Shown piece after piece: positions 26,405 through 34,782 of a stretch of 64,000 nt of DNA. A program made the position numbers and the translations under genes. The notes under the pieces were generated by a model. It made no database searches. It saw nothing but the letters and a program-made list of their open reading frames with translations, and had not been told where the DNA came from. Origin of the DNA: an uncultured Clostridia bacterium (GTDB lineage: Bacteria > Bacillota > Clostridia > Oscillospirales > Acutalibacteraceae); the NCBI GenBank assembly GCA_944384985.1, contig CALWVM010000004.1:1-64000 (forward strand). The letters run 5' to 3'. The stretch's first letter is position 1. Every line of letters starts with the position of its first letter.

Positions 26405-28038
26405 GCTTTTTCCTCTTTCTGTTTTTCCTGCCACAGCGCGTTATGCGCTTTTACAAAGTCATACGAAGGCTTTTTACTGCCTACCAGATCCACCGACCCG
26501 TGGATGCGCTGCTTATATTTCCCGCTGCCGCTTTCGCCGATGTGCGTGCGGTAGTCGTTGAGACAGAAGTACACCCAGCCCGCAAAACCAAGCTTTTCAT
26601 ACAGCGCGGTCTTTTCTTTGTATATCTCGATACGGCGCGGATCCCCGCCCTTGTGCACGGGTTCGCACAGCCCGAATTCAGTGACGACCAGCGGCTTGCC
26701 CTTTGTGTGCGACAGGGCGCGGCGCATATCCTTTTCATAGTTTTTCGAGGGCATCCACGTGCCTAAATATTCGTTCCACATGCAGATGTCGCCGCTTGCC
26801 GTTGCGTCTGCATTGACCTCACCGGAAAAGAGCATACGCGGAAACGTCATGGTATTGGACACATAATTGACCAGCCGCATGGGGTCGCCCGCCTTAAAAT
26901 AGCGGTGCATTTCGCGGACATACGCAATGGTCGCCTTTTTGTGCCCGCCGAGTTCGTTGCCCACGCCCCAGCAGGCAATCGAGGGGTGGTTATAGTGGAA
27001 CGCAAGCATATCGTCCGCCTGCCGTTTCGCAATCTCGGTTTGCAGCTTCCCCGCCGCTTTGGGCGCGCCCCAATAGGGGATCTCCTCCTGCACGAGGATG
27101 CCGTGCTCGTCGCACCAGTCGAGCGTAAAATCGGACTGCTGCCAGTGGAACCGTGTGAAATTGCAGTTGAGATCTTTGAGCATCGAAAGGAACTTTTCCT
27201 GCTCGCTCTCCGGCTCCGCCATGCCATATTCCGGGTTGCTGCCGGGCATCCACTCCACGCCGATGAGTTTGATCGGACGGCCGTTCAGATAGATCTTGTC
27301 GCCGCGCGTCTCGATCTTGCGCACGCCGAAACGGTAGCTTTGTTCCTCGTTCCCTAAAATCAGCCGCAGGGTGTAAAGCGCCGGGTGTTCGGGCGACCAC
27401 AACGCGGCGTTTTCGAGGGTGAAGCGGGGATTTGTGCCGTCGAACGTGCCTTCCTGTGTATGCACCGTCTCGCCCGCCGCGTCCGTGACCTGCAAGCGGT
27501 ACGGCTTCGGCTCGTTTTTCCAAAGACGCACATCGCACGATACCTCGGCACGGCCGCGGTCATCGCCAAAAAATTCCGTCACCGTGCTGGTGATTCGGCA
27601 GCTGCGCGCGCAGTTTTCGTCATACTCCACCCATTCCACGGGCCGCACGATGCCGCCGTCGCATGCCCAGTCAAAGTCTTTTTTGTGCGGCAGGGACTGC
27701 TCGGTATAGGTGTTTTCGCAAAGCACCTCCAAGTGATTCTGTCCCGCCTGCACGAACGGCGTTACGTCAACGAGGAACGGCGTGTAGCCGCTGCCGCGGT
27801 GCTCCCCCGCCTTTTGCCCATTGAGAAATACCGTGCAGGTGTGGTACACCGCCTGAAAGTACAAAACGGTTTTCCACGCGGGCGAGGAGACGTCGATTTC
27901 CGTGCTGTACCGCGCCGCGCCGACATATTCTTCCAAGCCGTCGTCCACATTCCAGGTGTGCGGCACGGTGACGGCGCGCGGTTCGGGCGCGTCTTGCGTC
28001 CGGAATTGGAATTCGGTCAAATCTGTTTTACGGAGCAT
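26401..28038 (-). CDS. GH2 glycoside hydrolase, short form
   Basis: A 545-residue family 2 enzyme reduced to the three core domains: sugar-binding sandwich (VTVPHTWNVDDG), immunoglobulin-like domain and TIM barrel with the acid/base Glu in WGVGNELGG and the nucleophile Glu in VVTEFGLCEP. This compact architecture is seen in beta-glucuronidases and beta-galactosidases; I cannot choose with certainty. There is no signal peptide. It overlaps the DUF5107-TPR gene by 22 bp upstream and the metallophosphoesterase by 4 bp downstream. ATG 28038 follows AAAGGGGA. Confidence 0.85.
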   Translation of the reverse strand: MLRKTDLTEFQFRTQDAPEPRAVTVPHTWNVDDGLEEYVGAARYSTEIDVSSPAWKTVLYFQAVYHTCTVFLNGQKAGEHRGSGYTPFLVDVTPFVQAGQNHLEVLCENTYTEQSLPHKKDFDWACDGGIVRPVEWVEYDENCARSCRITSTVTEFFGDDRGRAEVSCDVRLWKNEPKPYRLQVTDAAGETVHTQEGTFDGTNPRFTLENAALWSPEHPALYTLRLILGNEEQSYRFGVRKIETRGDKIYLNGRPIKLIGVEWMPGSNPEYGMAEPESEQEKFLSMLKDLNCNFTRFHWQQSDFTLDWCDEHGILVQEEIPYWGAPKAAGKLQTEIAKRQADDMLAFHYNHPSIACWGVGNELGGHKKATIAYVREMHRYFKAGDPMRLVNYVSNTMTFPRMLFSGEVNADATASGDICMWNEYLGTWMPSKNYEKDMRRALSHTKGKPLVVTEFGLCEPVHKGGDPRRIEIYKEKTALYEKLGFAGWVYFCLNDYRTHIGESGSGKYKQRIHGSVDLVGSKKPSYDFVKAHNALWQEKQKEEKA

Positions 28039-31000
28039 GTGAAATCCCCTTTCAAAAACAGATCAGTATACAGCGTCAGCCCCGTGTGGCTGTTGTCGAG
28101 TGCGCGCGCCGCCGAAAAGCTTTGCCTCGCTTTTTCACGTTCCCCTTTTCCCAGCTGTCCGAGTCCGCGCATAAACAGGCAGTGCACGCGGTTTTGCAGA
28201 TTCAAATCCGCATCAAAAACCAGGAAATCGGGCAGGGACACGGCGAAATAGTCGATCTCCACCTTGTCGTGCTCATGCGCGTCGGCGAAATCCGTAAGGC
28301 TTTGAAAGCGCGAACACGCCCGTTCCTCTTTCCCAAGCCGCCGCAGCGCCAGCCCCTGACAGAAAATGCTCTCCGGCGGCTGATCGTTATAGTACACGGC
28401 GCTTTGCGGCGTACTCAAGCCCGCCGAAGCCTTTTTGTAGCTTTGCGTGGCTTTTTGCGCGTCGCCGAGCAGGCGGTACGCCTCGCCCAGCAGATAATAT
28501 TGCAGATTTTCCTGCGCGCCGCAGAGCTTTCCCTCGCCCAGGTTTTCGGGATAGGTGAAGGTGCGCTCTAAAATTTCGATCGCCGACTTTCCGTCGCCTG
28601 CTTGCAGTTTTTCTGCCGCCTTACGGCAAAGGGCGGCAACATACTGCGCCGTCACCTTGCCTTCACCGCCCTCCCACGGGTGGAAACGGTGCGACATCAG
28701 GCAGTCATACGCCGCATCATATCTGCCGGTCTGGTTGAGCAGCGTGATATAGGCGGTATACAGGTCGTCACGCGCACGGACAAGCTCCAGGTGCTGTTCC
28801 AAAAAGGCAAGCCGCGCCTGCAAAGGTTCACCGATCTTTCCGTATAGGCAGTCGAGCTCAAACAGCACGCGTGCGTCGCTTTTGTCGAGGTCAAACGCCT
28901 TTTCCAGCGCCGCGCGGGCAGCAGGCACGTCGCCGTGCTTGTTGTAATAGGCAAGCGCCAGATTGCGGTACGCCGTGGGGAATTCGGGACACAGCCGCGT
29001 GCAGGTCTGCCAAGCCCGGACCGCTTCGTCGTACCGCTTTTTGTCATAGTAAAGGCAGCCGAGGTAATACGCCGCCATGCCGTCTGTGGGATTTTTCTCC
29101 TGCGCCGCTTCAAGTGCGAGCATATCCTCCAAACGGTGCGGGAAGCAAAGGTAGCTGTCCGCATTTTGCGCCGCGAGCAGCGCCTGTTTTTGTCTTTCGG
29201 GCTGCCCCGAAATCCCATAAATGCGCGCCAAGTGGTACTGCACCATGGGGTGCCCGCTTGCGTCCTCGCAAAGCACTGCGGCAGCGTCCGCGTAAAAGCC
29301 GCCCGCCGCGTATTCCAGCGCGACTTCGATACAGGTGTCGGTTCGCATGGCGGGGGACCCGCCCAAAATGCGGCGGCCGACATGGTCCAGCGGGTCGATT
29401 TTCACGGTTTCGGCGGCAAGCGTTTTCGCTTCATCCGCTTTTCCCGCACCTATAAGCAGCAGCGCTTTCAAATTGCGGGAAAGCGTGTTGCGGCGGTTCT
29501 TGTCGAGCGACGCTTCCAAGTGTCTGAGCGCCGTTTCCGTGTCGCCTTGGCGCGCGCAGATGCACGCCATATGATAAAACGCCGCTTCCTTGCAGGCATC
29601 GCTCCATGTGGATTTGTACAATGCGTCGTAGCTTTCCGCAAGCTTCCCCTGATATAAAAGCGCCAGCCCCAGATTGTAATACGGTTCGCTGTCATACGGG
29701 TTCGGGTTGGAGCGCGTCGCCTTGTTGACAGCCGCGCGGAAAAAGGCTTCGCTTTCCCGGAACTGCCCGCGCGCAAGCAGAAGCCTGCCGTAGGCATTAT
29801 TCAAACGGATGTCCGTGCTGTCGCGCCGCAGGCCCTCCAAGTAGTAATCCTCCGCGCTGCGCGTGGCGTGGCGGTACTGCTCGACATGCAGCCCATACAG
29901 GTACAAATCCTCCGTGGTCGCGCAGTTCTTCGGCGCAGGTGCGGCGACAGCCGCTTCGGGGACGGGCTGTTTTTTGCCGTTTATTTCGTAAGAAAGATAG
30001 ACGCGCCCGCCGCGCAGGATGCGGACTTCCGTCACCGTGTCGGCGTTTTGCACGGGGAAAGACGCGCTTTCGGTCGGCAGCAGCGTGCAGGTCTTGCGCA
30101 GCACTTCCGCGTCACCCGCGCGCGCCGTCACGACGAGTTCCCCGAGATTGCCCGAAGCGTACAGATGCACCGCGCCGTCTTCGAAATTCATTGCCAGATC
30201 CTTGGTGGCGTTGTGCACCGTGCCGATGACGCGGTACGGCATAAAATACTGCGTGAACCGCTTCTCCTCCTGCGGCATCAGCCACGAAAAATCGGGCTGG
30301 TTGTCGGTAAAGCAGCCGGTCATCAGCTCCACATACGGACCGTCCGAATCTGTCAGGTTGCGATCCCACGCCTTGCCGAAATCGCCGCAGCCCCAGGTCC
30401 ACTGTTTTTTGCCGGGTGCGACGTGGTGGTCGGCGACATGCAAAAGTCCCTCTTTTGTGCCGTCATCGTAGCCGCCGACAAAGTCGTAATCGGATTCCGC
30501 CGCCATATAGGAGGTGGGCACGGGGATATTTTTATAACGGGAAATATCCACACCCGCGGAATAATCGACCTTGTAGTACGTCCCCGTGGCGATGGGGAAC
30601 GTGGAGACGGCGCGTTTGCCGTGATCCATCACGGCGGTCACGTCGGGCGGGAAAATGGTGCGTGTGTTGTCGTTGACGGCCACCGCCGGGTTCGCCCACC
30701 ACAAAAAAGTCTGCGGCAGGGGTGTGCGGTTGTAAAGCTGGGCGGAGATTTCGATATAGGCGCGGTCGGGATACAGCGTAAAACGCACCGTGCCTTTCGT
30801 GCGGAACATGGTCTCAATTTCGCCCATGACTGCTGTTGCCGAGCCATCTTCATTTTCGAAATATGTATAATCCACCGGGTCAAAGGTGCTCGGCCTGTGG
30901 TGCTGCGGCCAGTTGAATTCGATGCCGCCCGAGATCCACGGTCCCGCAAGCCCCACGAGCGCGGGTTTGATGACATGGTTGTAATACACAAAATCCTGTT

Positions 31001-31277
31001 TGTTGACTTTGTCATATGCGCGCTGGATGCGCCCGCCGATCTCGGGCAGGAGCATCACGCGGATAAAGTCGTTTTCCAGAAAAACCGCACGGTACGCCTT
31101 GTTCGTTTTTTCGTCGAAGATCTTATCCGTCACGGGGTGCGGGTACACTTTCCCCGAGCTGCCTTGGTACACCCGTTTTTCCAAGAACATCGGATTTTTG
31201 TCGGGCGCGCCGACACCGTAGGTCGGGATGGTCACCGTTTCTTCCCAAACGCGGGCTTTTCCAAAGTTCTTTTGCAT
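28017..31277 (-). CDS. DUF5107 protein with long TPR tail
   Basis: A 1086-residue protein, first gene of the 12-gene operon. Residues 1-360 are the DUF5107 domain (LLPEIGGRIQRAYDKVNKQD, GLAGPWISGGIEFNWPQHH), residues about 440-1050 a superhelix of tetratricopeptide repeats (for example YNLGLALLYQGKLAESYDALY and AYRNLALAYYNKHGDVPAA). Such DUF5107-TPR proteins are common in carbohydrate loci of gut bacteria and act in the cytoplasm; their reaction is unknown, though the N-terminal fold is that of mutarotase-like sugar enzymes. ATG 31277 is preceded by GAGGCG. A smaller relative is at 15921-17843. Its promoter is interleaved with that of the divergent araC-type gene. Confidence 0.8.
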   Translation of the reverse strand: MQKNFGKARVWEETVTIPTYGVGAPDKNPMFLEKRVYQGSSGKVYPHPVTDKIFDEKTNKAYRAVFLENDFIRVMLLPEIGGRIQRAYDKVNKQDFVYYNHVIKPALVGLAGPWISGGIEFNWPQHHRPSTFDPVDYTYFENEDGSATAVMGEIETMFRTKGTVRFTLYPDRAYIEISAQLYNRTPLPQTFLWWANPAVAVNDNTRTIFPPDVTAVMDHGKRAVSTFPIATGTYYKVDYSAGVDISRYKNIPVPTSYMAAESDYDFVGGYDDGTKEGLLHVADHHVAPGKKQWTWGCGDFGKAWDRNLTDSDGPYVELMTGCFTDNQPDFSWLMPQEEKRFTQYFMPYRVIGTVHNATKDLAMNFEDGAVHLYASGNLGELVVTARAGDAEVLRKTCTLLPTESASFPVQNADTVTEVRILRGGRVYLSYEINGKKQPVPEAAVAAPAPKNCATTEDLYLYGLHVEQYRHATRSAEDYYLEGLRRDSTDIRLNNAYGRLLLARGQFRESEAFFRAAVNKATRSNPNPYDSEPYYNLGLALLYQGKLAESYDALYKSTWSDACKEAAFYHMACICARQGDTETALRHLEASLDKNRRNTLSRNLKALLLIGAGKADEAKTLAAETVKIDPLDHVGRRILGGSPAMRTDTCIEVALEYAAGGFYADAAAVLCEDASGHPMVQYHLARIYGISGQPERQKQALLAAQNADSYLCFPHRLEDMLALEAAQEKNPTDGMAAYYLGCLYYDKKRYDEAVRAWQTCTRLCPEFPTAYRNLALAYYNKHGDVPAARAALEKAFDLDKSDARVLFELDCLYGKIGEPLQARLAFLEQHLELVRARDDLYTAYITLLNQTGRYDAAYDCLMSHRFHPWEGGEGKVTAQYVAALCRKAAEKLQAGDGKSAIEILERTFTYPENLGEGKLCGAQENLQYYLLGEAYRLLGDAQKATQSYKKASAGLSTPQSAVYYNDQPPESIFCQGLALRRLGKEERACSRFQSLTDFADAHEHDKVEIDYFAVSLPDFLVFDADLNLQNRVHCLFMRGLGQLGKGEREKARQSFSAARALDNSHTGLTLYTDLFLKGDFTCSVKQI

Positions 31278-31306
31278 AAAAACGCCTCATTTTCTCATTC
31301 AGAAAA

Positions 31307-31355
31307 TTGACTTTTTGTTTGCTTTGATTATATAATGTATGTAAAATAGCGTCCA
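31307..31355. promoter_or_regulatory. interleaved divergent promoters with shared palindromic -10
   Basis: Plus strand: TTGACT (31307-31312), 18 bp, TATAAT (31331-31336), for the AraC gene. Minus strand: TGGACG (31355-31350), 17 bp, TATAAT (31332-31327), for the 12-gene operon. The two -10 boxes form one palindrome ATTATATAAT (31327-31336), so RNA polymerase can occupy only one direction at a time. Confidence 0.55.
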
Positions 31356-31417
31356 TCGAAAAGCAACCGAAGTTTTTAGAAATCCTATCCTATTCTGTTA
31401 CAAAGCGAGGCATCGGT

Positions 31418-32266
31418 ATGAAATCCTCGGAAAGCGGCGTTCTGAAAAAATCGGATCTGTATTTTTCCACGCCGTCGCCGACGGCAAAACGGCTGTACTT
31501 TTACCCCATCAGCGCCGGGCATTTTTTCTATGAAAAGATTTACCATCTGGTACGCGAGAATTACAACAGCTTTTTGGTGCTGTATGTGATTGACGGAACG
31601 TTTACTTTCGTAAAAGACGGCAAGCACATCACCGCGCGCGAGGGCGACACGGTGTTTTTAGACTGCCGCGTACCGCACGAATATTATACCAAGGACAGTT
31701 TGGAGTCCGTTTGGGTGCATTTTTCCGGTTCCAACTCCGACCAGTTGTATGCGGAAATCACGAAAGCTTCCGGCTGCCTGATTAAATGCAGTGACCGCGA
31801 GCATGTTCGGCGGCTGCTGTTCCGCCTATTTGCAGGCATCAGCGGAGAGAATCCCGTTTCAGAGGTGCAGCTTTCCTTAGATATTTACAAGCTGCTTATG
31901 GAGCTGTCCTCCCCCTTGAGCGTGCGCGGCAAGAACCGTGAAGGCTATGAGGACAGCGTGCAGGAGGTGCGCGAATACATCTCCCGCAATCTGCAAAAGA
32001 ATCTCACCGTGCAGGAGCTTGCCGACTGCATGCACATGAGCCCCTCGCATTTTTCACGCGTATTCAAGCAGCAGACGGGCTTTTCGCCATATGACTATGT
32101 TCTCATCGTGCGCCTCAACCGTGCCAAGGAATATTTGCAGCGCACATCCATGACGGTTTCGGAAATCGCGTATGAAACGGGCTTTAACAGCGAATCCAAT
32201 TTCATTTACTTCTTTACCACTAACGTCGGGATTTCCCCGGGAAAATTCCGGAAGCTGAAGTTCTGA
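31418..32266 (+). CDS. AraC-family transcriptional regulator
   Basis: A 282-residue activator-type regulator: residues 25-150 form a cupin sensor domain (FVKDGKHITAREGDTVFLD, VPHEYYTKDSLESVWVHFSG), residues 180-282 the double helix-turn-helix of the AraC/XylS family (LTVQELADCMHMSPSHFSRVF and MTVSEIAYETGFNSESNF). It stands divergent to the glycan operon and is the obvious candidate to sense a sugar from its degradation and to control both that operon and the locus at 34.8-42.3 kb, where sites of AraC-like geometry occur. ATG 31418 follows GCGAGGCATCG. An ATCGAAAAG element at 31355-31363, just past its own start point, may allow autorepression. Confidence 0.9.
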   Translation: MKSSESGVLKKSDLYFSTPSPTAKRLYFYPISAGHFFYEKIYHLVRENYNSFLVLYVIDGTFTFVKDGKHITAREGDTVFLDCRVPHEYYTKDSLESVWVHFSGSNSDQLYAEITKASGCLIKCSDREHVRRLLFRLFAGISGENPVSEVQLSLDIYKLLMELSSPLSVRGKNREGYEDSVQEVREYISRNLQKNLTVQELADCMHMSPSHFSRVFKQQTGFSPYDYVLIVRLNRAKEYLQRTSMTVSEIAYETGFNSESNFIYFFTTNVGISPGKFRKLKF

Positions 32267-32299
32267 GGCACACGTTCAAACCGCATAAGCCAAAGCAAG

Positions 32300-32331
32300 G
32301 GCGTTTCCCAAAACGGGGGAGCGCCTTTTTT
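32300..32331 (+). terminator. terminator of AraC gene
   Basis: GGCGTTTCCC (32300-32309) pairs, with two G-U pairs, with GGGGAGCGCC (32316-32325), followed by six T. Confidence 0.75.
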
Positions 32332-32355
32332 CGCGTACAGGTGCAAAGAAAAACC

Positions 32356-32389
32356 GACAGCCCCGCGGCACAAATGCCGTGGGGCTGTC
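32356..32389 (-). terminator. terminator of surface protein gene
   Basis: 15-bp stem GACAGCCCC.CGGCA/TGCCG.GGGGCTGTC (one G-T mismatch), loop CAAA; on the minus strand followed by GGTTTTTC. Confidence 0.85.
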
Positions 32390-32412
32390 TTACTTATCTA
32401 TCGAAAGGAAGA

Positions 32413-34284
32413 TCAGATGATGTCGTTCTTCTTCGAGCGGACACGCAGCAGGACCAGCGCGCCGGCAGCTGCCAGAGACAGCGCGCCGAAGCCGATGCTT
32501 GCCGCAGAACCCGTCTTCGGGATGTCGGCATCCTTCACTGGGGTCTCGTCGTCCGCACCCGTGGTGGGCTCGGTCGGTTCTTCGGGCTGGGTGGGCTGTT
32601 CGGGATCCGTCGGCTGCTCGGGCTCGGCAGGGATCTTGAACGCGCACACGTCGCAAAGGCCGTCACCGTCTTCATCCACATGGGCTGCGGAGGAAAGCGT
32701 AGCGCCGCAAACTGCGCAGACTTCATAGTGGCCGTTTGCATCGGACATCAGAGCATCCGCTGGCGTATGACCGGTCGCCGGAACGATGACGCTGTTCTGA
32801 TCCGTGATCTCCTGCGTGGCATCCGCATCAGCAAACCACTTGCCGCACGCTTCGCAGACATAGTAAGCCGTGTTGCCGGATTCGGTGCAGGTGGGCGCCG
32901 TTGCCGCATACGCGGTCAGGACGTGGCGGCCCGCTTCGTTCGCGAGCATCAGGATGAGCTCGTTTGCAAGCTCCGAATTGTCCATGTCCAGCGCAGCGTC
33001 AAGGAAGTCCGCGATCGCCTGCGGGATGCCTACAAGGCCCGCAAGGCCGACAACGCCGGTCAGCAGCGCGTTGTTGGTAGGATCCGCAATGAGGTTGTCA
33101 TACAGATAGTCGTAAATGGTCTTCATGACATCCGCCGTGGATTCGCAGTTTGCGATCCGGTCAAGCTGCATATGGCGGAACTGGATGCCGTTTTCAAGGC
33201 CGCCGAGATCGCTGTCCGGGAGATCCGTCAGCGTGGGCGGTTCGGGATCATGCTCTTCACGGTCCACAAACACGATCTTCAGCTCAATGCCCACAAGCGA
33301 GTTCGTCAGTAAGGGGACAAGCTGGCCGATAACGCCTTCGAGGTCCAAACGCTTGGTGTCGCCTTCGCCCAAGGTCGGGAGAGCAGCAAAACCGTTTTTC
33401 AGTTCATCGATGGTCGTAAGGACGCTTTCCAAATCTACACCGAGGCTTTCCAGCGACGAGCTAAGTGCAGTCAAAACAGAGGACAGGTTCTCCAGAACCG
33501 CAGTGATGCCCGCATACAGCTTCGCACCTTTTTCTTCATCGGCGATGCTGCGGATGATCGCCATCAGGTTATTGGACAAATCGGGGAGCAAGCCGCTGAC
33601 AATGTTCTTCAGATACACGCGCGTGCCTGCCGTGTCGAAAGAACCGAGCTGCGCACCGAGACCGAGAAGATCCTGCAGCTTCGCTTCCTGCTCCACGCCG
33701 AGCGCTTCACAGATCTGGTCAACACCGTCCGCGAGCGCCTGCCCCTTCGGGATGTTTTGCTGACCGAAGAACACGAAAGCAAACACGATCGTGCTCATCA
33801 CATTGTCGATCACAACAAGGTCGATGATGTTGTTGATCTCTGTCTGGAACGCTGCCAGATCGCTGCACACGATCGGATGCGTTTCAAAGAAGGTCGTGAA
33901 TGTGCCGGGCGTTGTAACGTTGCCGTTTTCATCCGTCACATCAGCCACGATCTCACCGTCCGGCAGCGCCGCAAAACGCTCAGGCTGCGCCGCCTTGTAG
34001 TAAGCCGCATTCCGGGTGGAATCCGACGGGCTGCCGTTGTTCACGATAGCGGACAGCGAGGGGAGGAATTTGTAGATCTCCTCGATGATGTCGCCGGTGA
34101 GCAGCTCCCGTGAAAGCAGGGTGTTCACGTCGCCGAGCATCAAGGAAACATCTTCCTCCGTGACTTCTTCCGTGTAATGCGGCTTATAGTAATCCGCAGC
34201 GGAAGCGGCGAATGTCGCGGCAAACATCGAAATGGCCATGACAAACGCCAGGAGCACGCTTAAAAGCTTGGTTCCTTTTTTCAT
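32413..34284 (-). CDS. sortase-anchored surface protein
   Basis: A 623-residue exported protein. Residues 1-30 are a signal peptide ending in ATFAASAA. Residues 31-440 are mostly helical and acidic with no family I recognise. Residues about 455-555 hold two Cys-rich modules (YYVCEACGKWF, YEVCAVCGATL, DGLCDVC), the last with an EF-hand-like DEDGDGLCD loop. A Pro/Glu/Thr linker follows (PEQPTDPEQPTQPEE), then IPKTG, a membrane helix and RVRSKKNDII: a class of cell-wall sorting signal. ATG 34284 follows AAAAGGAG. The protein should be displayed on the cell surface; its long AT-rich leader suggests strong or regulated expression. Confidence 0.8.
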   Translation of the reverse strand: MKKGTKLLSVLLAFVMAISMFAATFAASAADYYKPHYTEEVTEEDVSLMLGDVNTLLSRELLTGDIIEEIYKFLPSLSAIVNNGSPSDSTRNAAYYKAAQPERFAALPDGEIVADVTDENGNVTTPGTFTTFFETHPIVCSDLAAFQTEINNIIDLVVIDNVMSTIVFAFVFFGQQNIPKGQALADGVDQICEALGVEQEAKLQDLLGLGAQLGSFDTAGTRVYLKNIVSGLLPDLSNNLMAIIRSIADEEKGAKLYAGITAVLENLSSVLTALSSSLESLGVDLESVLTTIDELKNGFAALPTLGEGDTKRLDLEGVIGQLVPLLTNSLVGIELKIVFVDREEHDPEPPTLTDLPDSDLGGLENGIQFRHMQLDRIANCESTADVMKTIYDYLYDNLIADPTNNALLTGVVGLAGLVGIPQAIADFLDAALDMDNSELANELILMLANEAGRHVLTAYAATAPTCTESGNTAYYVCEACGKWFADADATQEITDQNSVIVPATGHTPADALMSDANGHYEVCAVCGATLSSAAHVDEDGDGLCDVCAFKIPAEPEQPTDPEQPTQPEEPTEPTTGADDETPVKDADIPKTGSAASIGFGALSLAAAGALVLLRVRSKKNDII

Positions 34285-34782
34285 TTTCTTTTCTCCTTTT
34301 TTTATTTTTACAGACGAAACAGATCCCGCCTGTGAAAAACGATGGGTTTGAATTTTTTCGGATTTCGACTTTTTATAAACCTGTGAAACAGCGTTAAAGC
34401 GGCTTTTTAAAGCCACAGGGGGGCGTCAGACAAAGCGTGCTTTTTTCCTTCTATGGAATCAGTAATTTTTTATCGAATTTTTTAATTTTAATTCAATAAT
34501 TCAAAATAAAATGTGTAAAACTTCCACGATTTGTGAAAAAATTAACTTTTGCACCTTATATCGTATCATTCTTCACAGGAAAAGTCTTTCGATTTCGTGC
34601 TTCCATATTTAGAAATACTGCTATTTGCATGCATTTTCAGTCTGTTTTGTCGGCTGCCGTGTCTGCGGCGTGCGGAACAAACAAATCTCACACACTGCGG
34701 CACGCGCCCGATACCTGCCGCAGCGTAAAAAAGCGCCGCATGCATCGGCGCTTTTTTGGTTTTTCCGTTTTTCTTTTTTTGA
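34285..34782. other. AT-rich intergenic region, possible leader/RNA structures
   Basis: About 500 bp without a supported gene. 34440-34560 is extremely AT-rich and probably holds the minus-strand promoter of the surface protein, but no box pair is clear enough to place. CTTTCGATTT at 34586-34595 equals 10 bp of the operator arm at 37831-37845. CTGCGGCA (34695-34702) and TGCCGCAG (34716-34723) form a hairpin next to the terminator below. Confidence 0.45.
34727..34757. terminator. bidirectional terminator after GH2
   Basis: AAAAAAGCGCCG-CATGCAT-CGGCGCTTTTTT, perfect 12-bp stem with T runs on both strands, 26 bp after the stop of the minus-strand GH2 gene. Confidence 0.9.

Noticed and set aside
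24635-26554. 639-codon plus-strand frame opposite the aldose dehydrogenase and phosphoesterase
   Set aside because: Crosses the boundary of two well-supported minus-strand genes and resembles no protein.
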